Shown in pieces: positions 17,803-26,629 of a stretch of DNA of 64,000 nt. The notes below the pieces were generated by a model. The model saw only the letters and a program-made list of their open reading frames with translations. It ran no database searches and was not told the DNA's origin. This DNA is from Pedobacter suwonensis (GTDB lineage Bacteria > Bacteroidota > Bacteroidia > Sphingobacteriales > Sphingobacteriaceae): the NCBI RefSeq assembly GCF_900111825.1, contig NZ_FOJM01000003.1:62001-126000 (forward strand), read 5' to 3'. Every line of letters begins with the position of its first letter. The first letter of the stretch is position 1. A program made the translations under genes and the position numbers.

Positions 17803-18732
17803 ATGAAATACGGAAAAATTATACTGGCTGGCGGAAATGGTTATCTGGGTGGCGTATTGACGAAATATTTTAGCGGCATGGCCGATGAAGTAATCATTCT
17901 GGCGAGAAAGCCACAAGCTGAACAAGGCAACATTAAAACACTGGTTTGGAATGGCAAAACCATGGGTGATTGGGTATACAGTTTGCAAGGGGCAGATCTC
18001 ATGGTTAACCTTTGTGGTAAAAATGTAAACTGCAGGTACACGGAGAAAAACAAAAAAGAAATTTTTGATTCCCGGTTGATCCCCACTCATTTACTCGGTA
18101 AAGCCATTGAAGAAATAAAAAATCCACCAAAACTTTGGATCAACATTACTTCTGCAACCATTTACCGCCATGCAGAAGACCGACCACAGGATGAACTTAC
18201 AGGCGAAATTGGCAAAGGCTTCTCTGTTGAGGTATGTAAAGCCTGGGAAAAATGCTTTTTTGAAACCAACACCCCCAACACCCGAAAAATAGCACTTAGA
18301 ATGGGCATTGTTTTAGGTCTGAAAGATGGGGCATTCCCACGCTTACTTAACCTGGTGAAATTGGGAATGGGCGGCAAACAGGGCAATGGCGAACAATACA
18401 TGAGCTGGGTCCACGAAGAGGACGCTGTACGCAGTATCAAATGGTTACTAAATCGTCCCGAAATCGAAGGAGTTGTAAATTGCACGGCACCAGATGTGAT
18501 TAAAAATCATGTTTTCATGCGCAGCATCAGAAAGGCTTTTGGTCGCAGTTTCGGTTTACCAGCCCCGGCCTGGCTGCTGACCATTGGGGCAAAAATTATC
18601 GGTACGGAAACGGAACTGATTTTGAAAAGCAGGTGGGTTAAACCAACAATATTGCTTAATGATGGATTTGATTTCAGATACAGAAAGATTGATGATGCAA
18701 TGGCCGAGCTAAGCAGGCAGCACCAAAAGTAG
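17803..18732 (+). CDS. TIGR01777 family NAD(P)-dependent epimerase-like oxidoreductase
   Basis: 309 residues. The extended-SDR Rossmann loop GGNGYLGG lies near residues 10-17, NLCGKNVNCRYT marks the TIGR01777 subgroup, and a C-terminal DUF1731-like region (about 255-300) ends the protein. The substrate is unknown for the family. It is the middle gene of the DCC - TIGR01777 - SRPBCC run, with gaps of 5 and 21 bases, so the three products probably act in one process. Confidence 0.87.
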   Translation: MKYGKIILAGGNGYLGGVLTKYFSGMADEVIILARKPQAEQGNIKTLVWNGKTMGDWVYSLQGADLMVNLCGKNVNCRYTEKNKKEIFDSRLIPTHLLGKAIEEIKNPPKLWINITSATIYRHAEDRPQDELTGEIGKGFSVEVCKAWEKCFFETNTPNTRKIALRMGIVLGLKDGAFPRLLNLVKLGMGGKQGNGEQYMSWVHEEDAVRSIKWLLNRPEIEGVVNCTAPDVIKNHVFMRSIRKAFGRSFGLPAPAWLLTIGAKIIGTETELILKSRWVKPTILLNDGFDFRYRKIDDAMAELSRQHQK

Positions 18733-18753
18733 AGGTAATTAAAAACGGAAAGT

Positions 18754-19203
18754 ATGCCAACCATTATCTTAAAAACAGTGATTAATGCACCCATCGCGCG
18801 CTGTTTCGACCTGGCCAGAAGTATTGACCTTCATGTACAGTCGATGCAAAGTTCTGGTGAGAAAGCCATTGCTGGAAAGAAAAGTGGATTGATCAGTATA
18901 AATGAATCTGTAACCTGGCAAGCAAAACACTTTGGCATTTTGTTTAAAATGACCAACAGGATTAGCACTTTGGAGTACCCAACGTTCTTTATAGACGAGA
19001 TGATTATGGGGCCTTTTAAAAAACTCCATCACCAACACCTGTTTAAAACAATAGATTCTCAAACAGAGATGACTGATATTTTTGAATTTGAAGCCCCTTT
19101 TGGAATAGCAGGATGGTTGGCAGAAAAAGTATTTCTTAAAAAATATTTGCTGAAACTAATTGAGAAGAGAAACGAGGTAATCAAATTTCAAGCTGAATTG
19201 TGA
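18754..19203 (+). CDS. SRPBCC (START-like) family protein
   Basis: 149 residues with the pattern of a SRPBCC hydrophobic-ligand-binding fold: N-terminal strand TIILKTVINAPIARCFDLARS, a central strand set (ESVTWQAKHFGILFKMTNRI), and a C-terminal helix (LLKLIEKRNEVIKFQAEL). Many Bacteroidetes encode this protein next to a TIGR01777 epimerase, as here. The ligand is unknown. It is the last gene of its operon. Confidence 0.83.
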   Translation: MPTIILKTVINAPIARCFDLARSIDLHVQSMQSSGEKAIAGKKSGLISINESVTWQAKHFGILFKMTNRISTLEYPTFFIDEMIMGPFKKLHHQHLFKTIDSQTEMTDIFEFEAPFGIAGWLAEKVFLKKYLLKLIEKRNEVIKFQAEL

Positions 19204-19225
19204 TATGCGATGATAAACTTTTGAT

Positions 19226-19271
19226 AAGACCCTGAAATAAATCTGATGGCTCCGGATCAGGGTGACGATGA
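19226..19271. repeat. Small palindrome with ATGACG-type end
   Basis: ACCCTGA (19226-19232) pairs with TCAGGGT across a short interrupted centre, followed by GACGATGACG. It belongs to the group of palindromes ending in ATGACG seen at 24200, 38586, 53563 and 62304. Confidence 0.5.
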
Positions 19272-19304
19272 CGCAGGGAGAACTAACAATGGAACGACAT
19301 TAAC

Positions 19305-19332
19305 AAAAAACCCCGAAACAGGTTCGGGGTTT
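19305..19332 (-). terminator. Terminator of the DUF4834 gene, possibly bidirectional
   Basis: Stem AAACCCCGAA (19308-19317) with TTCGGGGTTT (19323-19332). On the minus strand a T run follows (from the A tract 19305-19310). It lies directly after the DUF4834 stop. On the plus strand the tail is also T-rich, so it may end the DCC operon as well. Confidence 0.8.
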
Positions 19333-19335
19333 AGT

Positions 19336-19584
19336 TTATTTTACTTCTTCGTAGTCTACGAAATCGCCAAGTTTATCTGTTTTACTTTGATCGGGTTTTG
19401 GCGGCATATAGTCGATAGAAATAGAACCTTCAGGTTTCTGTCGCCGCTGTTGCTGCTGTCCTGTAGCCTGACTTTGCATTTTGCTGGCCAGGTTATTAAA
19501 CAGCATAGGTAAAATTAGCCTGATCAACATTCTGATCAGCCAAAGTACCAATATTGTAATAAAAATGAATTTTACTAATGCCAT
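19336..19584 (-). CDS. DUF4834 family small membrane protein
   Basis: 82 residues. One membrane span fills the N-terminus (about 4-30, FIFITILVLWLIRMLIRLIL). A glutamine/arginine-rich linker (TGQQQQRRQ) follows, then a conserved acidic C-terminal motif (YMPPKPDQSKTDKLGDFVDYEEVK region, about 59-82). This matches DUF4834, a Bacteroidetes family of unknown function. It is a single gene with its own terminator. Confidence 0.8.
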   Translation of the reverse strand: MALVKFIFITILVLWLIRMLIRLILPMLFNNLASKMQSQATGQQQQRRQKPEGSISIDYMPPKPDQSKTDKLGDFVDYEEVK

Positions 19585-19688
19585 GCTTTAAATTACTGTT
19601 GTTACAAATATAGACGACCTAACTTTTATTTTGTTACTTTTTAGGCCTTTAATTGCAATTTGATTACATATATAATACGCAAACAAAG

Positions 19689-20224
19689 CTATAAAGGTTT
19701 TATAGAGACCTGTAAAAACCGCTCTTTCCCCGAGGCATTAATCTTTTTAATTACTTCTACATTTTCTACAAGATTACTGGAGAGGTAAATATCATTATTG
19801 CTGGAGAGTTTTTTATCTTCAATAAAAATAGGCAGACTCCAGTATTTCTTTTTGATTTTATAGATTTTAAACAGATCCATAAAACATAATATTTTAATGT
19901 CATTTTTTAAGCCAACTTCGATCACACCATTTTTTGCGCTTTCTCCATATATCTTTGCCCCTCTTCGGCCTTTAAGATTTTAAAAGAAGTGATGCTTGAA
20001 GGGCTTAAAAACTCAATCACATAACCATTCTCAATTACAATTTTATTAATAACGTATAATGGTGCATTTGCAATTATCCCACCCTTTGGTGGTGAAATGT
20101 GCCAAGGTATTAGCCCCGTCTTTCTTTTGCCATCAATAGGCTTTCTTTTGAACAATTCAGATAATTTTACCGATGTGCAACCAGCAAGTAGAATACATAA
20201 TAAGATAAAGTAAAGCTTTTTCAT
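19689..20224 (-). pseudogene. TonB-plug-like lipoprotein gene split by a frameshift
   Basis: Two overlapping frames appear to be one gene. The first frame (ATG at 20222-20224) gives a lipoprotein signal with LLAGC, then APLYVINK, LSPSSITSFKILKAEEG and KAQKMV-stop at 19922. This is the layout of a TonB-receptor plug: PLYVIDG, then the PxDIESIxVLKD block. The plug's next conserved block, KNGVIxI, appears only in the other frame (AKNGVIEVGLKN), which runs on to 19689. The shift lies in a run of six A on the minus strand (19930-19935). Seven A would restore one protein of about 176 residues. The second half repeats a similar pattern (LPIFIEDKKL, LVENVEVIKK). It may be a true pseudogene, slippage control or a sequencing error. 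It is preceded by YwbE with a one-base overlap. Confidence 0.65.
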
Positions 20225-20421
20225 CAATCTTCAACAATTTCAGCTACACGGCCAACCTGACCATCTTCGAGCCTAACCTTTATTCCTCTGGAGTGAAATG
20301 CTGAGGAAGTAAGCAGATCTTTCACCACGCCATAGGTGATGTTTCCTGATCGCTGATCTTTCTTCAATATAATGCCAACTTCCAAACCCGGATAAATGTC
20401 TTTTCTATTTTGCCCGTCCAT
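20224..20421 (-). CDS. YwbE family protein (DUF2196)
   Basis: 65 residues. It matches the short YwbE family with IYPGLEVGIILKKDQRSGN and the KGVVKDLLT-like segment, ending in HSRGIKVRLEDGQVGRVAEI. It is probably a small beta-barrel RNA- or nucleic-acid-binding domain (KOW-like), but the function is not established. The full family length is present. Its stop overlaps the ATG of the frameshifted lipoprotein gene (TGATG), so the two were probably coupled. Confidence 0.87.
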   Translation of the reverse strand: MDGQNRKDIYPGLEVGIILKKDQRSGNITYGVVKDLLTSSAFHSRGIKVRLEDGQVGRVAEIVED

Positions 20422-20477
20422 ATGTGCTGTAATAAAATGATGATGAAGATTTCAAAATTCCATAATTATTTTGAATG

Positions 20478-21770
20478 TTAAGGTAATTTACTAAAATCTA
20501 TTTCTGGTTTTTTGCCTTTTGATACTCTGGTGAATATTTTTCCTGCTGTGGTATAATCGTTAAAAAAGCCACCGTTCTTTAAATAAAGTGCACCTTTCTC
20601 AACTCCACCCTGATAGTCCATCCGATAGCCTTTTGCTCCGGTATTATCGGTAGTGAAGCGCGCAACCTTTAATTCAGTCCATGTTCCTTTATCATCGCAG
20701 ATCCATTGGTTATCAAACAAAACTTTTCGTGATAAATCTCCCTGCACTGGTGAGAAGTTTTCTAAAAAGGAATGGAAGTGTTTTAAATAAGTATTAGTCT
20801 TCGGCCTGGAAAAGCTGGCTATCAATTGCCATTTATTGGTTTCAGGAATAAAGAAATAAGCAGTGTATGTGGTTAAGCTATCTTTTCCGGGCGCCCCATG
20901 CAGCAAAAACTTATAGGTGTTTCCTGCTTTCCATATATAATTCAGGTAGCTCTGGCCCCCGGCGCCTTCGTTCCCAAATTCTCCTGTGTATACACCTTCG
21001 CCTTTCTTTAGCATTTTGATCTTATGCGCTTCGGGAATGCTTTTAGGATCATCTGTATGGAAAGGACTCCATACCGAAAATAAGATATGTCTTTCCGTCG
21101 GGCTGTTCACCTGCATACCAAAATAACCTTCACCAAAACCACAAGCCATAAAATAGGAACCTAACTTATCTTCTCCTTTTGGCACAGTTACTTCGTTATA
21201 GTACCATTCTGCATTTATATTTTCAGGCTGTTGATAATTTAAATGAACCGATGGTCCGCGCCGGCCCCAGTAAAAGAAATTGCCTTCATTGTTTTTTACG
21301 TAAGCAGTTTTTCCCTCTACTGCCGTTCCGCTAATGCTTAACGTTTGGATGAAAGGAAATTGAGTGCCGCTTTTGTTTATCCCTTTTATGGTGATGGCAA
21401 CGTAACCGGTATCTTTGATTATCCAGTCGCCAATTTTACCATCAAAAGTTTTGGCTTCATCAAAACTTACTTTTTTGGATTGATTGTTAATAGAAAATTC
21501 TAATGTAGATTGCCCTTCAACCACAAGTTTATCTTTAATAGAAATGAACAGCGTACCTGGCTTTGAAACCCTTAGATAGGCTGTAAAATATTCACCTGGG
21601 TTAGACCAGTTAACAATTCCACGGTCAGACAAGCTTTTTTCAGCATCTTCATGTAAAGAACTGTAAGCATTGCCTCCAAGAGGAAGATAAATTGCCGCAG
21701 CATTTTGGGCGTGACTTTTAAGCCCCGGAACGCCCATTAAGATTAGCAACACCCACTTTAGAAATCTCAT
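20478..21770 (-). CDS. Secreted DUF3472 (plus DUF5077) protein
   Basis: 430 residues from the ATG at 21768-21770. The signal peptide ends near KSHAQN. The N-terminal third (about 20-140) resembles DUF5077, a carbohydrate-binding-like beta-sandwich. The following part (about 145-350) fits DUF3472, with GNFFYWGRRGPSVHLNYQ and the GFGEGYFGMQVNS block. Such proteins are common in polysaccharide-degrading Bacteroidetes; the activity is unknown. A 17-bp perfect inverted repeat lies just before the start codon. No SusC/D partner is adjacent. Confidence 0.82.
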   Translation of the reverse strand: MRFLKWVLLILMGVPGLKSHAQNAAAIYLPLGGNAYSSLHEDAEKSLSDRGIVNWSNPGEYFTAYLRVSKPGTLFISIKDKLVVEGQSTLEFSINNQSKKVSFDEAKTFDGKIGDWIIKDTGYVAITIKGINKSGTQFPFIQTLSISGTAVEGKTAYVKNNEGNFFYWGRRGPSVHLNYQQPENINAEWYYNEVTVPKGEDKLGSYFMACGFGEGYFGMQVNSPTERHILFSVWSPFHTDDPKSIPEAHKIKMLKKGEGVYTGEFGNEGAGGQSYLNYIWKAGNTYKFLLHGAPGKDSLTTYTAYFFIPETNKWQLIASFSRPKTNTYLKHFHSFLENFSPVQGDLSRKVLFDNQWICDDKGTWTELKVARFTTDNTGAKGYRMDYQGGVEKGALYLKNGGFFNDYTTAGKIFTRVSKGKKPEIDFSKLP

Positions 21771-21774
21771 TTGA

Positions 21775-21829
21775 TGATTTTTAGATAATTTTATTGAAAG
21801 CAATTCTAACTCAAATTATCTAAAAATCA
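21775..21829. repeat. 17-bp perfect AT-rich inverted repeat before the DUF3472 start
   Basis: TGATTTTTAGATAATTT (21775-21791) pairs perfectly with AAATTATCTAAAAATCA (21813-21829); the loop is 21 bases and contains a minor ATTG/CAAT hairpin. It lies between the uvrB stop (21848) and the DUF3472 ATG (21770), both on the minus strand, only four bases from that ATG. No T run follows. Possible roles are an AT-rich terminator of uvrB, translation control of DUF3472, or an operator. Confidence 0.65.
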
Positions 21830-21847
21830 ATCTTTAAAACCAAATCG

Positions 21848-23890
21848 TTACTTGCTGAATTTTTCGTTAAACATCTTTTCCAGCGCAAACATTTCATCGC
21901 GTAGCTTCGCAGCTTGTAAAAAGTCCATATCTTTTGCTGCCTTCTGCATATCCTTACGGGTGTTATCAATTGCCCTCTGGAGTTCGGCCTTACCCATATA
22001 CTGTACAATTGGATCTGCCGCAATACTGATTTCAGCATTTTCCACATAGGCTTTTGCTTTATTATCGCTTGCTTTTTGCGAGAAATCGAGTACAGAGGTC
22101 TGTTCTAAAATTGCTTCTCTCGATTTGCCGACCGTTTTGGGTACAATGCCATTTTCAAGATTATAGGCAATCTGTATGTCCCTGCGCCTGTTCGTTTCTG
22201 AAATGGTTTTTTCCATACTTTCCGTAATGCCATCTGCATACATTATTACCCGGCCACGATCATTACGGGCAGCACGGCCAATGGTTTGAATAAGCGATTT
22301 TTCTGATCTTAAAAACCCTTCTTTATCCGCATCTAAAATCGCTACCAGGGTAACTTCTGGTAAATCTAAACCTTCCCTTAACAGGTTAATACCCACCAAA
22401 ACATCAAATTCGCCCAGGCGTAAACCACGCAGAATCTCTACCCTTTCCAAAGTTTTAATTTCGGAATGGATATACCTGGTTTTGATATTTAAGCGATCAA
22501 GATATTTCGTTAACTCTTCAGCCATACGTTTGGTTAGCGTAGTAACCAGCACACGGCCGCCATCTTTTATCGTAAGGTCTATTTCATCCAAAAGATCATC
22601 AACCTGGTTAATGGCAGGCCTGACCTCTATAACAGGATCTAGTAATCCGGTAGGTCTGATGACCTGCTCTACTACCACCCCTTCTGATTTTTCCAGCTCG
22701 TATTCGGCAGGGGTAGCACTCACATAAATGGTTTGTGGCGCAAGGGCTTCGAATTCGTTGAAATTTAAAGGCCGGTTATCCAATGCGGCCGGCAAACGGA
22801 ACCCATATTCAACCAAAGATAATTTTCTTGAGCGGTCTCCGCCGTACATGGCCCTGATCTGCGGAACAGTTACGTGGCTTTCATCAATGACCATTAAATA
22901 ATCATCAGGAAAATAATCCAGCAAACAGAAAGGGCGCATCCCCGGCTGTCTTCCATCAAAGAACCGGGAATAATTTTCAATACCAGAGCAATAACCCAGT
23001 TCTTTCATCATTTCGATATCGAAATTGGTCCGTTCCTCTAATCTCTTTGCTTCCAGTAGATGCCGATCGGCAATCAATTGGTTTTTTCGGATCTCCAATT
23101 CTTCCTGTATGCCCCAAATGGATTGATTGAACCGGTCTTTTGGCGTAACGAAAAGGTTGGCCGGATAGATGGCCATATCTTCCAGTTTTTCGAGGGTTTT
23201 ACCTGAAACGGGATCAATTGCTGAAAGTTCTTCGATATCATCGCCGAAAAAAGAAATGCGGTAAGCATGATCCAGATATGCCGGATAAACATCAACAGTA
23301 TCCCCTTTAACCCTAAATGTTCCGCGTTTAAAGTCTGTAGTTGTCCTGGAATATAAAATTTCTACCAAACTATGCAAAAATGCATTTCGCGAAATCCGAA
23401 GCCCTACACCAAAGCGAAAAACCATCCGGGAAAAATCTTCGGGATTCCCCATACCATAAATACAGGATATGGATGATACTACGATAATATCGCGGCGGCC
23501 ACTCATTAATGATGAGGTGGTACGTAAGCGCAGTTTCTCAATCTCCTCATTAATGCTCAGGTCTTTTTCGATATAGGTATTGCTTGAAGCGATAAAGGCT
23601 TCCGGCTGATAATAATCATAATAGGAAACAAAGTAATTCACCGAATTTTCCGGAAAGAAATTCTTGAACTCCCCATATAGTTGTGCAGCCAGGGTTTTAT
23701 TATGACTTAAAATTAAAGTAGGCTTTTGAGTCTGTTCAATTACATTGGCTATCGTAAACGTTTTTCCTGATCCGGTTACACCCAATAGGGTTTGGTAGTG
23801 TTCATTTGCATTTACACCATCTACCAGCTGTTTTATCGCATTTGGCTGATCTCCGGTAGGTTTATATTCTGAAGTGATTTTAAATTTCAT
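21848..23890 (-). CDS. uvrB: Excinuclease ABC subunit B
   Basis: 680 residues from the ATG at 23888-23890 (MKFKITSEYKPTGDQP); a longer frame adds 13 residues and is not favoured. UvrB loads on damaged DNA with UvrA and recruits UvrC in nucleotide excision repair. Visible are Walker A LLGVTGSGKTFT, the beta-hairpin YYDYYQPEAFI, DESH, the SATPAEYEL motif, QTIGRAARN (motif VI) and a C-terminal UVR motif (DMQKAAKDMDFLQAAKLRD). Length and motifs are complete. A TAAGTTTG box at 23899-23906 just upstream of the ATG may be the -7 promoter element; no good -33 box was seen. Confidence 0.97.
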   Translation of the reverse strand: MKFKITSEYKPTGDQPNAIKQLVDGVNANEHYQTLLGVTGSGKTFTIANVIEQTQKPTLILSHNKTLAAQLYGEFKNFFPENSVNYFVSYYDYYQPEAFIASSNTYIEKDLSINEEIEKLRLRTTSSLMSGRRDIIVVSSISCIYGMGNPEDFSRMVFRFGVGLRISRNAFLHSLVEILYSRTTTDFKRGTFRVKGDTVDVYPAYLDHAYRISFFGDDIEELSAIDPVSGKTLEKLEDMAIYPANLFVTPKDRFNQSIWGIQEELEIRKNQLIADRHLLEAKRLEERTNFDIEMMKELGYCSGIENYSRFFDGRQPGMRPFCLLDYFPDDYLMVIDESHVTVPQIRAMYGGDRSRKLSLVEYGFRLPAALDNRPLNFNEFEALAPQTIYVSATPAEYELEKSEGVVVEQVIRPTGLLDPVIEVRPAINQVDDLLDEIDLTIKDGGRVLVTTLTKRMAEELTKYLDRLNIKTRYIHSEIKTLERVEILRGLRLGEFDVLVGINLLREGLDLPEVTLVAILDADKEGFLRSEKSLIQTIGRAARNDRGRVIMYADGITESMEKTISETNRRRDIQIAYNLENGIVPKTVGKSREAILEQTSVLDFSQKASDNKAKAYVENAEISIAADPIVQYMGKAELQRAIDNTRKDMQKAAKDMDFLQAAKLRDEMFALEKMFNEKFSK

Positions 23891-24083
23891 GAGTATATCA
23901 AACTTAATAAAAATTGATGTTAAAATCATTATTGTGTTCTTTCCTCCGTTTATTTAAAAAAAAATCGCGGGAATTATAAGACTTAACATTAAAGGATAAC
24001 AGACGAAAGTCAGGAAAGTTGAAAATTGATATTTGAGGGAACCTCAAAATTCAATATGCCATTCATAGTATCTAAACTTATTC

Positions 24084-24126
24084 CAACCTAGTAAATCAAA
24101 AGTTTAATTTTCGATTTACTAGGTTG
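24084..24126. repeat. 14-bp perfect inverted repeat upstream of uvrB
   Basis: CAACCTAGTAAATC (24084-24097) pairs perfectly with GATTTACTAGGTTG (24113-24126), loop 15 bases. Pairing could extend inward with a mismatch. It lies about 195 bases before the uvrB ATG and just beyond the terminator of the M1 peptidase gene. It has no T run in the uvrB direction. It is unrelated in sequence to the inverted repeat after uvrB. Confidence 0.6.
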
Positions 24127-24130
24127 AAAA

Positions 24131-24168
24131 TAAAAACTCCCCGTTGAATTTTGTTCAACGAGGAGTTT
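24131..24168 (-). terminator. Rho-independent terminator after the M1 peptidase gene
   Basis: AAACTCCCCGTTGAA (24134-24148) pairs with TTCAACGAGGAGTTT (24154-24168) with one mismatch. On the minus strand it is followed by T residues. It ends the HupE-M1 operon before uvrB. Confidence 0.85.
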
Positions 24169-24199
24169 CAAAAGAGTTTCTTCATCCTAAAGCTTTAAG

Positions 24200-24226
24200 A
24201 TTCCCAATCAAGTTGGGAATGACGAT
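24200..24226. repeat. Small palindrome ending in AATGACGATC
   Basis: ATTCCCAA (24200-24207), 5-base loop, TTGGGAAT (24213-24220), then GACGATC. It has nearly the same arm and end as the element at 38586-38638, and is one of a dispersed group. Confidence 0.6.
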
Positions 24227-24244
24227 CGGAGAAATAATGATACA

Positions 24245-26617
24245 TTATTTCCCAGCAGCAGCCTGCATTGGATTTTTGCCAACTGACTGGCCTCTTACAG
24301 CTCCACCAGCTTTTGCTTTATATACTTTAAACTTACTTTCTTTTGCTTTACCGCCCCACGTATTGTTAGATGTATCAATATCAGCGGTTTCGCGTAAAGG
24401 ATCAATTAAAATTGAAGCCACTTCTTTGTTTTTCACATAGAATTTAGAAGTTTTAAGTTCATTGTGTCTCCAGATCTGCGCAGGGATACGGTCTATTTCT
24501 TTTGTTCCATCTTTATAGGTAAACTCTACAATAATAGGCATTACCAAACCACCTTTATTGCTAAAACTCAGTTCGTATAAAAACTGGTTGGCATATTTAC
24601 TTTGATCAGCTTCTGCAACCGCTTCTATAGGCGGTGTCATATCCATTTTCATGGCAACAGTTGTATCAACAGTAACCAATCCTCTATCGTATTTATAATA
24701 AAAATCCTGAGCCGCTGTGTTTTTATCTACGTAGAAGCTGATTTTTTTGTCTTCGCGGTTTCTGATTTTAGAAATATCCTCAAAAGCATTTACGGCAGGC
24801 CTGTCAATTTTAACCATTCTCGATCTGGCAGCAGGAACTTCTTTAGGAAAATCGGCTTTTGCAAATTTCACGCTGTCTAAAGATATATCACATGGATCGG
24901 TTCCGTAAAACCATCCCCTCCAAAACCAATCTAAATCTTCGCCACTGGCATCTTCCATGGTACGGAAAAGATCAGCAGGCTGAGGATGTTTAAATGCCCA
25001 TCTTCTCGAGTATTCCTTAAATGCATAATCAAAAAGTTCTCTGCCCATAATGGTTTCGCGCAGAATATTTAATCCTGTAGCTGGTTTTGAATAGGCATTT
25101 GGACCAAAACGTGCAATATTTTCGGAATTGGTCATAATGGGCTCCAGCTCATCCTTAGGCAGTTTCATATAATCAACAATGGTATAGGCCGGTCCTTTTT
25201 TACTTGGAAATTTATTATCCCAAAGTTCTTCGGTTAAATACTCCACAAAAGAATTCAAACCTTCATCCATCCAGGTCCATTGGCGCTCGTCGCTATTTAC
25301 AATCATTGGGAAAAAGTTATGCCCAACTTCATGAATAATAACCCCTAACATGCCATTTTTAGTGCTTTCGCTATATGTTCCGTCTGCATCGGTGCGGCCA
25401 TAATTAAAACAGATCATCGGATATTCCATTCCATTTGCAGCTTCGATACTTTGGGCCACCGGATAAGGGTATGGAATGGTGAAATCTGAATAGGTTTTAA
25501 TGGTGTGCGCTACTGCACGTGTAGAAAATTTACTGTATAGGTTATAAGCTTCTTTTCCATAAAAACTCATGCACATTACGGTATTGTTGTTGGCCTGAAT
25601 TTTTTGAGGCATGGCATCCCAGATAAATTTGCGGGAAGATGTCCATGCAAAATCACGGACATTATTAGCGTTAAAAACCCAGGTTTTTTTTGCCGTAGAT
25701 TTTTTGGTTTCTGCCAGTTTAGCTTCGGCCAGGGTCTGGATTTCAACAGGCGCGGCAGCCGTTTTTGCTGCATTATATCGGCTCAACTGTGTTGGGCTTA
25801 AAACGGCACTGTAATTAATACACTCTCCTGTTGAACCCACCAGGTGATCTGCCGGAACAGTCATTTGTACTTTAAAATCGCCAAAGGTTAAAGCAAACTC
25901 GCCCCTACCAGTAAACTGGTGGTTTTGCCATCCCTGAAAATCGCTGTACACACATAAACGTGGGTACCACTGGGTCATGGTAAACAGGTAGTTTCCATCT
26001 CCCGGAAAAAATTCATAACCACCACGTCCACCAACACTCATCCGGTCGGAAATTTTATAATTCCAGTTGATGTTGAAGATAAATTTCTGCCCGGTTCTCA
26101 ATGCTACCGGCAAATCAACCCTCATCATCGTTTTGTTAACGGTGTAAGGTAAGTTTTTACCGGCCACATCGGTTAATTTCGTAATATTGATACCATAGCC
26201 ATTGTTACCGGTTGTACTTAACTGGTCTAACATTTTAGTGGTGCCTATTGCAGGCATCTTTGTCGCATCCTGATAGTTTGCATTTCTATCTGTGCTATGC
26301 TCATTTTCATCAAGCTGCAGCCAGATATAAGTTAAAGGGTCAGGAGAATTGTTGGTGTAGGTGATGGTTTCAGTTCCTGTTAACAGCAGGTTTTTCTCGT
26401 CCAGCTCACATTTGATATTATAATCGGCACGCTGCTGCCAATATTTAACACCGGGTGCCCCGCTGGCTGTACGCTGTTCGTTAGGGGTAGGTAAAATAGT
26501 ACCCAACTGCTCAAACTTATTCCCATGGTTGCTGCCAGGATTATTCTGAATATTTTGCGCCATAGCCAAACCTCCGGAGAAGATAAGCAGGCCGGTTAAA
26601 GTAAATAGTTTATTCAT
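24245..26617 (-). CDS. Secreted M1 family (gluzincin) aminopeptidase-like protein
   Basis: 790 residues with a signal peptide ending near LAMAQ (residue 21). The M1 catalytic core has GMEYP at 396-400 (in the position of the GxMEN exopeptidase motif), the zinc site HEVGH at 429-433 and the third ligand E452 in WMDEGLNSF. An N-terminal beta domain precedes it and about 250 residues of C-terminal beta domain follow. It should hydrolyse N-terminal residues of peptides in the periplasm. It lies 12 bases after the HupE/UreJ-like gene and is almost surely cotranscribed with it. A strong terminator follows. Confidence 0.92.
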   Translation of the reverse strand: MNKLFTLTGLLIFSGGLAMAQNIQNNPGSNHGNKFEQLGTILPTPNEQRTASGAPGVKYWQQRADYNIKCELDEKNLLLTGTETITYTNNSPDPLTYIWLQLDENEHSTDRNANYQDATKMPAIGTTKMLDQLSTTGNNGYGINITKLTDVAGKNLPYTVNKTMMRVDLPVALRTGQKFIFNINWNYKISDRMSVGGRGGYEFFPGDGNYLFTMTQWYPRLCVYSDFQGWQNHQFTGRGEFALTFGDFKVQMTVPADHLVGSTGECINYSAVLSPTQLSRYNAAKTAAAPVEIQTLAEAKLAETKKSTAKKTWVFNANNVRDFAWTSSRKFIWDAMPQKIQANNNTVMCMSFYGKEAYNLYSKFSTRAVAHTIKTYSDFTIPYPYPVAQSIEAANGMEYPMICFNYGRTDADGTYSESTKNGMLGVIIHEVGHNFFPMIVNSDERQWTWMDEGLNSFVEYLTEELWDNKFPSKKGPAYTIVDYMKLPKDELEPIMTNSENIARFGPNAYSKPATGLNILRETIMGRELFDYAFKEYSRRWAFKHPQPADLFRTMEDASGEDLDWFWRGWFYGTDPCDISLDSVKFAKADFPKEVPAARSRMVKIDRPAVNAFEDISKIRNREDKKISFYVDKNTAAQDFYYKYDRGLVTVDTTVAMKMDMTPPIEAVAEADQSKYANQFLYELSFSNKGGLVMPIIVEFTYKDGTKEIDRIPAQIWRHNELKTSKFYVKNKEVASILIDPLRETADIDTSNNTWGGKAKESKFKVYKAKAGGAVRGQSVGKNPMQAAAGK

Positions 26618-26629
26618 TGTTATAGTTCA

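Noticed and set aside
19689..19925. Separate 78-residue gene starting with GTG
   Set aside because: Better explained as the second half of the frameshifted plug-like lipoprotein, since the conserved block spans the shift point.
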